Made by a program: the position numbers and the translations under genes
Source of the DNA: Winogradskyella pelagia
GTDB lineage: Bacteria > Bacteroidota > Bacteroidia > Flavobacteriales > Flavobacteriaceae
Direction of reading: 5' to 3'
Assembly: GCF_017581965.1 (NCBI RefSeq)
Contig: NZ_JAGEVF010000002.1
Coordinates: 186,001 to 250,000, forward strand
Length of the DNA: 64,000 bases
The notes under the pieces: generated by a model
Databases searched by the model: none
Seen by the model: the letters and a program-made list of their open reading frames with translations, nothing else
Told to the model about the DNA's origin: nothing
Shown: one piece after another, positions 44,083-52,467 of the stretch
Layout of the letters: every line of letters starts with the position of its first letter
Position numbering within the stretch: position 1 is the first letter of the stretch

Positions 44083-44943
44083 ATGAAAGGAATCATACTA
44101 GCCGGAGGCTCAGGCACACGTTTACATCCCCTAACATTGTCGGTGAGTAAGCAGCTGATGCTTGTCTACGACAAGCCTATGATATATTATCCGCTATCTA
44201 CCTTAATGTGGTCTGGTATCCGCGATATTTTGGTTATAGCAACACCTCAAGATTTGCCTTTATTCCAAAAACTCCTTGGTGATGGTTCGCAACTGGGTTG
44301 TCAATTTCAGTATGCTGTGCAAGAAGAACCTAACGGCTTGGCAGAGGCCTTTATTATTGGTGAGGCCTTTATTGGAGATGACAAGGTGGCCCTTATTTTA
44401 GGAGACAATATTTTTTACGGAACGGGTCTTGCAGAATTATTGCAACAGAATAATGACCCAGACGGTGGTATTATCTATGCCTATCATGTTCAGGATGCAG
44501 AGCGTTATGGCGTTGTAGAATTTGATGACAATGCAAAAGCCATTTCCATTGAAGAAAAACCCAAAAACCCAAAATCTAATTATGCGGTACCTGGTATTTA
44601 TTTTTATGATAACAAAGTTGTGGATATTGCCAAAAGCATCACACCGAGCCGTCGTGGAGAGTTGGAGATTACAGATGTGAATAAGGTGTATCTAGCACAA
44701 GGTAAATTGAAGGTGAGCGTTTTAGATAAAGGCACGGCTTGGTTAGATACAGGGACCTTTAAGTCTCTTATGCAGGCCGCACAATTTGTGCAGGCCATTG
44801 AAGAACGTCAAGGTTTAAAAATTGGATCTATTGAAGAAGCTGCCTACCGTATGGGTTATATTAACAAAGAGCAGTTTAAATCCTTGATAATTCCACTGAC
44901 TAAAAGTGGCTACGGAAAACACTTATTAAGCCTTATAGAATAG
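44083..44943 (+). CDS. rmlA: Glucose-1-phosphate thymidylyltransferase RmlA
   Basis: First step of dTDP-L-rhamnose synthesis: glucose-1-phosphate + dTTP to dTDP-glucose. 286 aa, normal length. Nucleotide-binding signature [13 protein letters not shown] at ~6-18, then [22 protein letters not shown], the metal-binding LGDNIFYG and [29 protein letters not shown] near the C-terminal third is also present. 5 bp upstream of rmlC. Identification is secure. Confidence 0.97.
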   Translation: MKGIILAGGSGTRLHPLTLSVSKQLMLVYDKPMIYYPLSTLMWSGIRDILVIATPQDLPLFQKLLGDGSQLGCQFQYAVQEEPNGLAEAFIIGEAFIGDDKVALILGDNIFYGTGLAELLQQNNDPDGGIIYAYHVQDAERYGVVEFDDNAKAISIEEKPKNPKSNYAVPGIYFYDNKVVDIAKSITPSRRGELEITDVNKVYLAQGKLKVSVLDKGTAWLDTGTFKSLMQAAQFVQAIEERQGLKIGSIEEAAYRMGYINKEQFKSLIIPLTKSGYGKHLLSLIE

Positions 44944-44948
44944 GTCGC

Positions 44949-45497
44949 ATGAAGATAATTGATATGCCATTAGACGGTTGTTTTGAAATACAACCTAATT
45001 TGTATTCAGATGAAAGAGGCTATTTTATGGAAAGCTATCATCAAGAGAAGTTCAATGCCTTAATCGGAGCCGATATTCAATTTGTACAAGACAATGAATC
45101 GTATTCCACTAAGGGTGTATTGAGAGGATTGCACTTTCAAGAAGGGAAACACGCACAGGCGAAATTAGTAAGGGTGATTCATGGGAGGATTTTAGATGTT
45201 GCAGTTGACATTAGAGCCAATTCCTCAACCTATGGACACTATTTTTCCACAGAGCTTTCAGACACCAATAGAAAACAACTCTTTATCCCTAGAGGTTTTG
45301 CCCATGGTTTTGTGGTGTTGAGCGAAACTGCTCTGTTTGCTTATAAATGCGATAATTATTATAACAAAGCGTCCGAAGCCGGCATCCTTTATAACGACCC
45401 AGACCTAAATATAGACTGGGTGTTGCAAGAGTCAGATTTAAAGTTGTCAGAAAAAGACCTGAAATTACCGAGATTCAAACAAATCAAGCATCTATAA
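44949..45497 (+). CDS. rmlC: dTDP-4-dehydrorhamnose 3,5-epimerase RmlC
   Basis: Cofactor-free cupin epimerase, third step of dTDP-L-rhamnose synthesis. 182 aa. Visible motifs are DERGYFMESYHQEKF, LRGLHFQ (with the catalytic His), KLVRVIHGRILDVAVDIR, the IPRGFAHGFVVLSE segment and YKCDNYYN (with the catalytic Tyr). The last base of its TGA/TAA region overlaps the rmlD start, consistent with coupled expression. Confidence 0.97.
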   Translation: MKIIDMPLDGCFEIQPNLYSDERGYFMESYHQEKFNALIGADIQFVQDNESYSTKGVLRGLHFQEGKHAQAKLVRVIHGRILDVAVDIRANSSTYGHYFSTELSDTNRKQLFIPRGFAHGFVVLSETALFAYKCDNYYNKASEAGILYNDPDLNIDWVLQESDLKLSEKDLKLPRFKQIKHL

Positions 45498-46369
45498 TGA
45501 CCATATTAGTCACAGGTAAAAACGGGCAGTTGGGTTCGGAGCTACAAGCCTTAGCCAAGGCGTTTCCCAAATACCAGTTCTTGTTTACTGATAAAGAGTC
45601 TTTGGATGTTACCAAAGAGAAAGCGGTAGAGGACTTCTTTAGAACCCACAATTTCGATGCATTAATTAACTGTGCGGCCTATACTGATGTGGATAAGGCC
45701 GAAGCAGAACCCGAATTGGCCAATGCCGTTAATCATTTAGCCTTGGGCTATTTAGCTAAAGCTTGTAAGGAGCACCAGGTAAAACTCATACATATCTCAA
45801 CCGATTATGTGTTTGATGGGACGGCAACAACACCTTATCTCGAAACGGATAGCACTAATCCACAAAGTGTTTATGGGCAGTCTAAATTAGATGGAGAATT
45901 ACTGATGAAATTGGTTAACCCAGCACATAGTATTATCATCAGAACCTCTTGGCTCTATTCTGTATATGGTTCCAATTTTGTAAAAACCATGATGGGTTAT
46001 GGTAAGGAAAAAGATGTTTTACATGTGGTAAACGATCAGCTAGGGTCACCAACATATGCCGCGGATTTGGCCAAGGCTATTGTAGATATTCTACCACAAC
46101 TCAATACTTCTGTGGTAGAAACCTATCATTATGCCAATACCGGCAGTTGTACATGGTACGAGTTTGCTCATACTATTTTTGAGATGAAGGCTGTCGATGG
46201 CGAGGTAAAGCCTATTCCCACATCCGAATATCCCACACCAGCACAACGCCCACAATACTCTGTGTTAAACACAAATAAAATTCAGAGTGTATTTAATATT
46301 AAAATACCGCCTTGGACGCAGAGTTTAAAGCACAGTTTAGATAGTTTCACAGAAACAACTGGCAGTTGA
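45497..46369 (+). CDS. rmlD: dTDP-4-dehydrorhamnose reductase RmlD
   Basis: Last step, giving dTDP-L-rhamnose. 290-aa SDR enzyme. NAD(P)-binding TGKNGQLGSELQ at ~6-17; HISTDYVFDG with the catalytic Thr; YGQSKLDGE provides YxxxK; RTSWLYSVYGSNFVKTM and GSPTYAADLAKAI are diagnostic. Last gene of the rml set; a 168-bp gap with a promoter precedes gmd. Confidence 0.97.
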   Translation: MTILVTGKNGQLGSELQALAKAFPKYQFLFTDKESLDVTKEKAVEDFFRTHNFDALINCAAYTDVDKAEAEPELANAVNHLALGYLAKACKEHQVKLIHISTDYVFDGTATTPYLETDSTNPQSVYGQSKLDGELLMKLVNPAHSIIIRTSWLYSVYGSNFVKTMMGYGKEKDVLHVVNDQLGSPTYAADLAKAIVDILPQLNTSVVETYHYANTGSCTWYEFAHTIFEMKAVDGEVKPIPTSEYPTPAQRPQYSVLNTNKIQSVFNIKIPPWTQSLKHSLDSFTETTGS

Positions 46370-46464
46370 GGTATTCAAAGTTGTTGGTCTAAAGTGCATC
46401 AGTAAATTTAGATGAAAACTGCAAATATCCTTGATAATATTGTGCATATCTCATTTTGCTATGC

Positions 46465-46497
46465 TTTGGGGAAGTTCATTATAATGTTTTAGATTTG
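46465..46497 (+). promoter_or_regulatory. Promoter of gmd
   Basis: TTTG (46465-46468), a 21-bp spacer and TAGATTTG (46490-46497), 40 bp before the gmd ATG. The surrounding TGTTTTAGATTTG is also found upstream of rmlB in near-identical form. Confidence 0.65.
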
Positions 46498-46537
46498 TGA
46501 CTTATCACAACCACCACAGAAAAGACCGAATAGAATT

Positions 46538-47653
46538 ATGAGCAAGGTAGCGTTTATTACAGGGGTAACAGGGCAAGATGGCGCGTATTTAAGTGAATAT
46601 TTATTAAAAAAGGGTTATAAGGTACACGGCTTAAAGCGACGATCATCCCTCTTTAATACAGACCGCATTGATCATTTGTACCAAGACCCACATGTAGAAC
46701 ATCAAAATTTCTACCTCCATTATGGCGACATGACGGATAGTACAAACCTCATCCGCCTTATTAAGGAAATTCAGCCCGATGAAATATATAATTTAGCCGC
46801 TATGAGCCACGTTCAGGTATCCTTTGAGATGCCAGAATATACAGGTAATGCAGATGGTCTTGGCGCACTTCGTATTTTAGATGCGGTTCGTTTATTGGGT
46901 TTAGAGTCTAAAACACGGATTTACCAGGCCTCTACATCCGAACTATATGGAAAGGTCCAAGAAGTGCCACAATCCGAAACCACACCTTTCTATCCGCGTT
47001 CACCCTATGCCGTAGCTAAAATGTATGCGTATTGGATGACCGTGAACTACCGTGAGGCTTACAATATGTTTGCCTGTAATGGGATTCTGTTCAATCACGA
47101 GTCGCCCATCCGTGGGGAGACGTTTGTGACCCGTAAAATTACAAGGGCAGTGGCGCGTATTGCTTTAGGCATACAAGACAAATTCTATCTCGGTAATCTC
47201 GATGCACAGCGCGATTGGGGCCATGCCAAAGATTATGTTCGTATGATGTGGCTAATTCTTCAAGCCGACCAGGCCGAAGATTGGGTGATTGCTACAGGTA
47301 AGACCACACCTGTGCGCGATTTTGTAAAAATGAGTTTTGCCGAAATTGGCGTAGAGCTCGAATTTAAAGGACAAGGCGTTGACGAAAAGGCCTATGTGCA
47401 TAAATGCAATAATCCAGAATATCAGCTAGAGCTGGGTAAATGTGTGCTAGAGGTCGACTCAAGGTATTTCAGGCCAACAGAAGTGGACCTATTGATAGGT
47501 GATGCCTCAAAAGCAAAAAACAAACTGGGTTGGGAATGCCGTTATCAGCTTCAGGACTTAATAAAGGATATGATGCAAAGTGATATTAAGTTGATGCAAA
47601 AAGAGCAGTTCTTAAAGGAGGGCGGTTATGATACGTTGAATTATTTTGAGTAG
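46538..47653 (+). CDS. gmd: GDP-mannose 4,6-dehydratase
   Basis: Converts GDP-D-mannose to GDP-4-keto-6-deoxy-mannose, the precursor of GDP-L-fucose. 371 aa. NADP-binding [16 protein letters not shown] at ~8-23, [13 protein letters not shown], the Thr/Ser/Glu catalytic site in [11 protein letters not shown], and [10 protein letters not shown] as Yxxx[21 protein letters not shown] and [17 protein letters not shown] are specific to GMD. It should be followed by fcl, but a heptamer array, a four-helix-bundle gene and a second array lie between. Confidence 0.97.
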   Translation: MSKVAFITGVTGQDGAYLSEYLLKKGYKVHGLKRRSSLFNTDRIDHLYQDPHVEHQNFYLHYGDMTDSTNLIRLIKEIQPDEIYNLAAMSHVQVSFEMPEYTGNADGLGALRILDAVRLLGLESKTRIYQASTSELYGKVQEVPQSETTPFYPRSPYAVAKMYAYWMTVNYREAYNMFACNGILFNHESPIRGETFVTRKITRAVARIALGIQDKFYLGNLDAQRDWGHAKDYVRMMWLILQADQAEDWVIATGKTTPVRDFVKMSFAEIGVELEFKGQGVDEKAYVHKCNNPEYQLELGKCVLEVDSRYFRPTEVDLLIGDASKAKNKLGWECRYQLQDLIKDMMQSDIKLMQKEQFLKEGGYDTLNYFE

Positions 47654-47663
47654 GAAGTTACGC

Positions 47664-47705
47664 TTGACAATTGACCATTAGCCATTGACATTTTACCTTT
47701 GAGCA
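47664..47705 (+). repeat. Heptamer array TTGACNN, 6 degenerate units
   Basis: TTGACAA, TTGACCA, TTAGCCA, TTGACAT, TTTACCT, TTGAGCA. It begins 10 bp after the gmd stop and ends 11 bp before the ATG of the four-helix-bundle gene. The orientation is opposite to that of the array on the far side of that gene. Confidence 0.8.
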
Positions 47706-47716
47706 GCTTAACTCTT

Positions 47717-48082
47717 ATGAGAAATTTTAGAGTTTGGGATATTTATAAAGACGGCATGGTGTTAGTCAAAGATATTTACGTTATTACCAAGGAATTTCCT
47801 AAAGAAGAAGTTTATGGTCTCAGTTCTCAAATTAGAAGGGCTGCGGTTTCGATAGTAAATAATATTGCTGAAGGAGCTTCAAGAAAATCTTCAAAAGATT
47901 TTCATCGTTATTTAGAAATGAGTCTTGGTTCAGCATTTGAAGTAGAAACGTTATTAAAGATAATACAAGATTTAAATTATTGTGAACTAGAAAGGATAGA
48001 AGAGCTCCTCATTAAAATAGATAGTCTCGAAAAACGGATTAATGCATTTATTCAAAAAATAAGAAAAGAGGATTTAAATTAA
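47717..48082 (+). CDS. Four-helix bundle protein (S23 rRNA-IVS family), copy 2
   Basis: 121 aa from the ATG at 47717 (MRNFRVWDIYKDGMVLVKDIY); an in-frame TTG at 47699 would start inside the repeat array and is less likely. Family pattern: ITKEFPKEEVYGLSSQIRRAAVSI, VNNIAEGASRKSSKDFHRYL, then SLGSAFEVETLL. It is clearly related to copy 1 at 43680 but divergent, so not a recent duplicate. It splits gmd from fcl and is bounded by heptamer arrays in inverted orientation. Function unknown; it looks like a passenger in a small mobile or repeat-associated unit. Confidence 0.88.
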   Translation: MRNFRVWDIYKDGMVLVKDIYVITKEFPKEEVYGLSSQIRRAAVSIVNNIAEGASRKSSKDFHRYLEMSLGSAFEVETLLKIIQDLNYCELERIEELLIKIDSLEKRINAFIQKIRKEDLN

Positions 48083-48206
48083 CCAATAGTCAACAGTCAA
48101 AAGTCAAAAGTCAACAGTCAAAAGTCAAAAGTCAACAGTCAAAAGCCAATAGCCAAAAGCCAAATGTCAACAGCCAAAAGTCAAACATCAGCAGTCAACA
48201 CTCACA
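48081..48206 (+). repeat. Heptamer array AGTCAAA, about 18 units, running into fcl
   Basis: Contiguous 7-bp units such as AGTCAAC, AGTCAAA and AGCCAAA, the reverse complement of TTGACNN. The array starts at the four-helix-bundle stop codon (48080-48082), fills the whole gap and continues past the fcl start codon at 48164 for about 14 codons. Confidence 0.92.
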
Positions 48207-49222
48207 GTAAAATCTACATCGCCGGCCACCGCGGAATGGTCGGTTCAGCCGTATGGCGCGCATTAGAAGCCAAGGGATATAACAACCTCATTGGGAGAAC
48301 AAGCCAGGAACTCGATTTGCGGAACCAACAAGCAGTCAATGATTTTATTACTGCAGAACAACCAGACGTTATTATAGACGCTGCGGCTCGTGTTGGAGGT
48401 ATTTTAGCTAATAACGATCATCCGTATCCATTTCTAATGGAGAATCTACAGATTCAAAATAATCTGATTGATGCCGCCCATAAGGCTGAGATACAGAAAT
48501 TTATATTCTTAGGCAGTTCCTGTATCTACCCCAAGTTTGCACCGCAGCCTTTAAAGGAAGAGTATCTCCTTACGGATAGCTTAGAGCCTACCAATCAATG
48601 GTACGCTATAGCCAAGATTGCGGGAGTAAAAGCTTGTGAAGCGATTAGAAAACAATACGGTAAGGATTTTGTAAGCCTGATGCCTACCAATTTATATGGC
48701 CCTAACGATAATTTCGATTTAAAAAGTAGCCATGTACTTCCAGCCATGATTCGCAAGTTCCACGAAGCCAAACAGTCAAAGGTCAACGGTCAAGATTCAA
48801 CAGCCAATGGCCAACAGTCAAAGGTCAACGGTCAAGACTCAACAGCCAACAGTCAACAGTCAACAGCCAACAGTGAACACCAACCCGTCACCCTCTGGGG
48901 CTCTGGGACTCCGATGCGCGAATTTTTACATGTAGACGATCTGGCACAAGCGGTAGTATTTGCTGTAGAACACGTATTGCCGGAGTATTTATATAATGTG
49001 GGAACGGGGAGCGATGTGACTATAAAGGCCTTGGCAGAAACCATACAGGCCATTGTAGGGCATAAGGGCGAAATTATCTGGGACAGTTCCAAGCCCGATG
49101 GTACACCACGGAAGTTAATGGATAGTTCTAAGATGCAAGCCTTGGGTTGGACACCTAAGATTGGTTTGGAAGACGGTATCCGAACGACCTGCAACTGGTT
49201 TCTTCGTAATAGGGCTAAGTAA
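48164..49222 (+). CDS. fcl: GDP-L-fucose synthase with in-frame heptamer-encoded insert
   Basis: Epimerase-reductase giving GDP-L-fucose from the GMD product. 352 aa, versus ~310-320 for the family. The catalytic core is intact: YIAGHRGMVGSAVWRAL, LGSSCIYPKFAPQPLKEEYLL and WYAIAKIAGVKACEAIR (YxxxK), then MPTNLYGPNDNFD and WGSGTPMREFLHVDDLA. Two oddities exist. The first ~15 residues come from a heptamer array, whose ATG serves as start. Between FHEAK and QPVTLWG about 36 residues (~205-240) consist of 7-residue repeats (QSKVNGQ, DSTANGQ...) encoded by a second array. The insert lies in a surface loop before the substrate motif, so activity may persist. Confidence 0.93.
   Translation: MSTAKSQTSAVNTHSKIYIAGHRGMVGSAVWRALEAKGYNNLIGRTSQELDLRNQQAVNDFITAEQPDVIIDAAARVGGILANNDHPYPFLMENLQIQNNLIDAAHKAEIQKFIFLGSSCIYPKFAPQPLKEEYLLTDSLEPTNQWYAIAKIAGVKACEAIRKQYGKDFVSLMPTNLYGPNDNFDLKSSHVLPAMIRKFHEAKQSKVNGQDSTANGQQSKVNGQDSTANSQQSTANSEHQPVTLWGSGTPMREFLHVDDLAQAVVFAVEHVLPEYLYNVGTGSDVTIKALAETIQAIVGHKGEIIWDSSKPDGTPRKLMDSSKMQALGWTPKIGLEDGIRTTCNWFLRNRAK
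48774..48878 (+). repeat. In-gene heptamer array, 15 units, inside fcl
   Basis: Fifteen contiguous units (AGTCAAA, GGTCAAC, GGTCAAG, ATTCAAC, AGCCAAT, GGCCAAC, then a near-copy of these six, then AGTCAAC types). 105 bp is 35 codons, so the frame is kept. A higher-order 42-bp unit is repeated twice. Confidence 0.95.
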
Positions 49223-49375
49223 GGTCGAGCCGCATATTTATATTGCCTTTTAATGGTCTTGTATCTTCTGGGTTATACACTGTGTTTACTACCATACGTT
49301 TAGATACAATTTTATAGTGTTAGTTTTTAGTTTTTAATTACAGCGTTTTGATTATGAGAGTCCTTGTAAATGTTT

Positions 49376-49383
49376 TAGATTTG
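49376..49383 (+). promoter_or_regulatory. TAGATTTG promoter element of the murA-like operon
   Basis: TAGATTTG within AATGTTTTAGATTTG, 22 bp before the start codon. The nearest good TTTG (49347-49350) is 25 bp upstream, longer than usual. The sequence matches the contexts of the rmlB and gmd promoters. Confidence 0.5.
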
Positions 49384-49405
49384 CCAATATCGCTAACCAA
49401 GATTA

Positions 49406-50638
49406 ATGGATACCTTAAAAATTGCCAAAGCAAGACTTCAAGGACAGGTAAGACTCAGCGGTGCTAAAAATAGTGGGCTAAAATTATTAACAGCCTCTGT
49501 ATTAACTGACGAGCCTGTAGAAATTTATAACTCGCCTAACGGTTTGTTAGATATGCAGGTGCATATTAAAATGCTCAATAAGATGGGCAAAACCTGTGCC
49601 GAAGCAGACGGATATTTAAAGATTTTAGAAAACAATATTAATCCAGAATTATTATGGGACGAGCGTTCTATAAGAAATTCATTACTCATTTTGGGGACGC
49701 TAACTACACGTTTTGGTAAAGGTAAAGTGCCTCTACCAGGAGGTTGTAAGTTGGGAGAGCGTAAGTACGATTTACATGTGATGATTTTAGAACAAATGGG
49801 TGCTAAAGTTTGGGAAGAAGACGGGTATTTATGTACAAAAGCCAATGGAAGACTTCAAGGAGGAGATATCCATTTATCAATGCGCTCTACTGGAGCAACA
49901 GAAAATGCCATTCTGTGTGCTACCTTGGCAAAAGGAACTACAACAGTTTGGAATCCACATATACGTCCTGAGATTATAGACCTTATTACTATGCTTAATA
50001 AAATGGGAGCAAAGATTAAGGTCTTTGGTCAAAAGTGTATTGTTGTAGAAGGTGTTAAGAAATTAAGCGGAGTAAAGCATCGTGTGATACCAGATAATAT
50101 GGAAGCGTTAACGTGGGCGATTGGTGCCGTGGTCACTAATGGAGATGTGGAGATTTTGGATTTCCCGTTTGAACATTTGGAGGTACCACTGATTCACGTA
50201 CGGGAAAGTGGGATGAAATTCTACAAAGGAGAAAACTCCCTAATTGTAAGAGGTGGCGAAGCTTATCCTATAGATATTAGTACTGGTCCTTATCCAGGCA
50301 TAAACTCAGATATGCAACCCTTATTTGCCGTATTTGGCGCTGTTTCTCAAGGCGAGTCTCGTATTATAGATTTACGGTTTCCTGGGCGCTATGGGTATGC
50401 TAAAGAATTAGCAAAAATGGGTATGGACTACGAGATAGATGGCGATTTACTTAAGATACATGGTGGTAACCCACTTACAGGAGCGACAGTTACCGCTTTA
50501 GACCTTAGAGCTGGTATTGCTTTGGTTTTGGCAGGACTAACTGCAGAAGGCGAAACAACCATTGAAAATACCTGGCAAATAGGTAGAGGGTATGAAAATC
50601 TACATGATAAATTGAATGGGCTTGGAGTAAAGATATAA
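49406..50638 (+). CDS. UDP-GlcNAc 1-carboxyvinyltransferase (MurA family) within the polysaccharide locus
   Basis: Transfers enolpyruvate from PEP to UDP-GlcNAc, the first committed step to UDP-MurNAc. 410 aa, EPSP-synthase fold. K/N of LSGAKNSGLKLL (K21-N22), the catalytic Cys114 in PLPGGCKLGERKYDLH, the SDMQ segment and DLRAGIALVLAGL are conserved, so it should be active and fosfomycin-targetable. It is not in the dcw operon but starts a polysaccharide operon and overlaps the next gene (ATGA-like). Together with the murB-like gene at 52468 it suggests dedicated muramate-sugar supply. Whether it is the only murA of the genome cannot be told from this window. Confidence 0.9.
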   Translation: MDTLKIAKARLQGQVRLSGAKNSGLKLLTASVLTDEPVEIYNSPNGLLDMQVHIKMLNKMGKTCAEADGYLKILENNINPELLWDERSIRNSLLILGTLTTRFGKGKVPLPGGCKLGERKYDLHVMILEQMGAKVWEEDGYLCTKANGRLQGGDIHLSMRSTGATENAILCATLAKGTTTVWNPHIRPEIIDLITMLNKMGAKIKVFGQKCIVVEGVKKLSGVKHRVIPDNMEALTWAIGAVVTNGDVEILDFPFEHLEVPLIHVRESGMKFYKGENSLIVRGGEAYPIDISTGPYPGINSDMQPLFAVFGAVSQGESRIIDLRFPGRYGYAKELAKMGMDYEIDGDLLKIHGGNPLTGATVTALDLRAGIALVLAGLTAEGETTIENTWQIGRGYENLHDKLNGLGVKI

Positions 50639-51174
50639 TGAAAAGCCTTTTTGCAACATATAGACAAATCCTTAGAGACTATCCTCGTCGTAATCCCACG
50701 TTGTTTAAATGTTTAGTGGCTAAAACTTTAAATCCAAGTTTTAGTGCACTTTATTCTTACAGAATAGGTAGTTATTATTTTCATTCTAATAATAGATTAT
50801 TTAAGTTCTTGGGTTCAAGAATGAGAATGAAATTAATTTTTAAAATGAATTGTGATATTTCTTTTTTAGCGAAGATAGGTGATAGATTAAGACTGCCTCA
50901 TCCTTTAGGAGTTGTTATTGGTGCTGGTGTAGAAATTGGAAATAATGTTATAATTTTTCAAAATGTTACTTTAGGTAGTGATGGAAAGAAAGGTAAGGAA
51001 AAGAGCTATCCTAAAGTTGGGGATAATGTAATAATATATGCAGATTCAATAATCTTGGGTAATGTTAAAATTGGTGACAATTCTGTTGTTGGCGCAAAAA
51101 CTTTTGTTACTATTGATGTACCTCCTAATTCGTTAGTAATAGGTAATCCTTGTAAAATCATTATCAAAAATTAA
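50638..51174 (+). CDS. Serine-acetyltransferase-like O-acetyltransferase (left-handed beta helix)
   Basis: 178 aa. The C-terminal two thirds are hexapeptide repeats (IGAGVEIGNNVIIFQNVTLGSD, VGDNVIIYADSIILGNVKIGDNSVVGA), ending with NSLVIGNPCKII as in SAT/colanic-acid acetyltransferases. The N-terminal ~70 residues are helical and basic. The gene lies in the polysaccharide operon, overlapping murA by one base and the flippase by one base, so acetylation of the glycan or its lipid-linked repeat is more likely than cysteine synthesis. Confidence 0.88.
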   Translation: MKSLFATYRQILRDYPRRNPTLFKCLVAKTLNPSFSALYSYRIGSYYFHSNNRLFKFLGSRMRMKLIFKMNCDISFLAKIGDRLRLPHPLGVVIGAGVEIGNNVIIFQNVTLGSDGKKGKEKSYPKVGDNVIIYADSIILGNVKIGDNSVVGAKTFVTIDVPPNSLVIGNPCKIIIKN

Positions 51175-52466
51175 TGAAAAGTTTTTTTAATGATGTTTTC
51201 AGTATTGGTGTATCAAAAACTTTGATGATGGTTTTTGGTTTTACAACTACGATAATTATTGCTCGAGTTTTAGGTCCAGAAAAGAATGGTATTATTGCAG
51301 CATTACTCGTCTATCCTTCATTATTTATGTCTTTTGGTTCTTTAGGGATTAGACAATCTACGACCTATTTTTTAGGTAAGGGCATTTTTTCTGAGGATGA
51401 GATAAAAAGAGCCATAACACAGATTTGGTTATTTACTACCGTTTTTAGTATTGCAGTTTGCTTTGTACTCATGCGGTATTTTAGTAAGTCTGGAGAAAAT
51501 CTATGGCTAGTGTTGTTGGCCTTAATGCCAATACCGTTTACGTTATTTAATACCTATAATTCAGGAATTTTTTTAGGTAAAAATGAAATCAGTAGCTTTA
51601 ATAAAATCAATTGGATACCAACAGCTTTAATATTCGTAGTAACTTTAGTGTTGGTGCTTTGGCTGTCTTTTGGAATTTCGGGTTATTTAATAGCTATGAT
51701 TTCTGGTCCAACATTTATAAGCCTAGTGTTATTCTTTAAAAATAAGTTTATAAAAGCTTTTGGCTTTGATTTTAATTGGGTAATCATCAAACGCATGTTG
51801 TCTTTGGGGTTGGTATATGCCTTTGCACTATTGGTCATCAACTTAAATTACAGAATGGATGTGATTTTATTGGATAAACTAAGCACCGCTTTTGAAACGG
51901 GTATTTATTCTAAAGGGGTGAGCATTACCGAGTATTTATGGCAAATACCCATGTTGTTGAGTACCGTGGTTTTTGCGCGCAGTGCGGTTTCTAAAGACGA
52001 CATAGGCTTTTCCATTAAAGTTACTCAATTGTTAAGGTTGTCATTTTTAGTTATTGGTTTAGGAGCCTTAGTTTTGTTTTTACTTTCTGAGCAAATTATA
52101 ATATTAATGTTTGGAGATGCCTTTATAAATAGTGTCTTGGTATTAAATATATTACTTCCTGGAGTTTTGCTGCTCACCATATTTAAGGTCATTAATATGG
52201 ATTTGTCAGGTAAAGGCAAGCCGTGGGTATCCTTAAAAGCCATGTTCCCAGCGTTACTCATTAATGTAGTTTTAAACTTTGTCTTGATACCAAAACAAGG
52301 AGCTTCTGGTGCCGCTTTGGCATCAACAGTAAGTTACACCTTAGCGGCAATCTTATTTGTGCACTTTTACAGTAAAGAAGTTAATTTACCTGTTAAAGAG
52401 ATTCTTAGATATAAGGCTTCAGATTTTCAGCCCATTGTTCAACTTCTAAAAAAGTTAAAGCGCTGA
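51174..52466 (+). CDS. wzx: Polysaccharide flippase (Wzx/RfbX family)
   Basis: 430-aa polytopic membrane protein with about 12 hydrophobic segments, of the MOP/PST superfamily. The N-terminal SIGVSKTLMMVFGFTTTIIIARVLGPEKNGI is the typical start, and the GKPWVSLKAMFPALLINVVLNFVLIPKQGASGAALAS region in the second half is diagnostic. It flips undecaprenyl-linked repeat units across the inner membrane for Wzy-dependent polymerisation. It overlaps the acetyltransferase gene by one base and ends 1 bp before murB. Confidence 0.88.
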   Translation: MKSFFNDVFSIGVSKTLMMVFGFTTTIIIARVLGPEKNGIIAALLVYPSLFMSFGSLGIRQSTTYFLGKGIFSEDEIKRAITQIWLFTTVFSIAVCFVLMRYFSKSGENLWLVLLALMPIPFTLFNTYNSGIFLGKNEISSFNKINWIPTALIFVVTLVLVLWLSFGISGYLIAMISGPTFISLVLFFKNKFIKAFGFDFNWVIIKRMLSLGLVYAFALLVINLNYRMDVILLDKLSTAFETGIYSKGVSITEYLWQIPMLLSTVVFARSAVSKDDIGFSIKVTQLLRLSFLVIGLGALVLFLLSEQIIILMFGDAFINSVLVLNILLPGVLLLTIFKVINMDLSGKGKPWVSLKAMFPALLINVVLNFVLIPKQGASGAALASTVSYTLAAILFVHFYSKEVNLPVKEILRYKASDFQPIVQLLKKLKR

Positions 52467-52467
52467 C

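Noticed and set aside
43680..48082. Diversity-generating retroelement suggested by Avd-like four-helix bundle proteins
   Set aside because: No reverse transcriptase, template repeat or variable repeat was found near either gene.
48081..48206. CRISPR array
   Set aside because: Units are contiguous 7-mers without spacers, and no cas genes are present.
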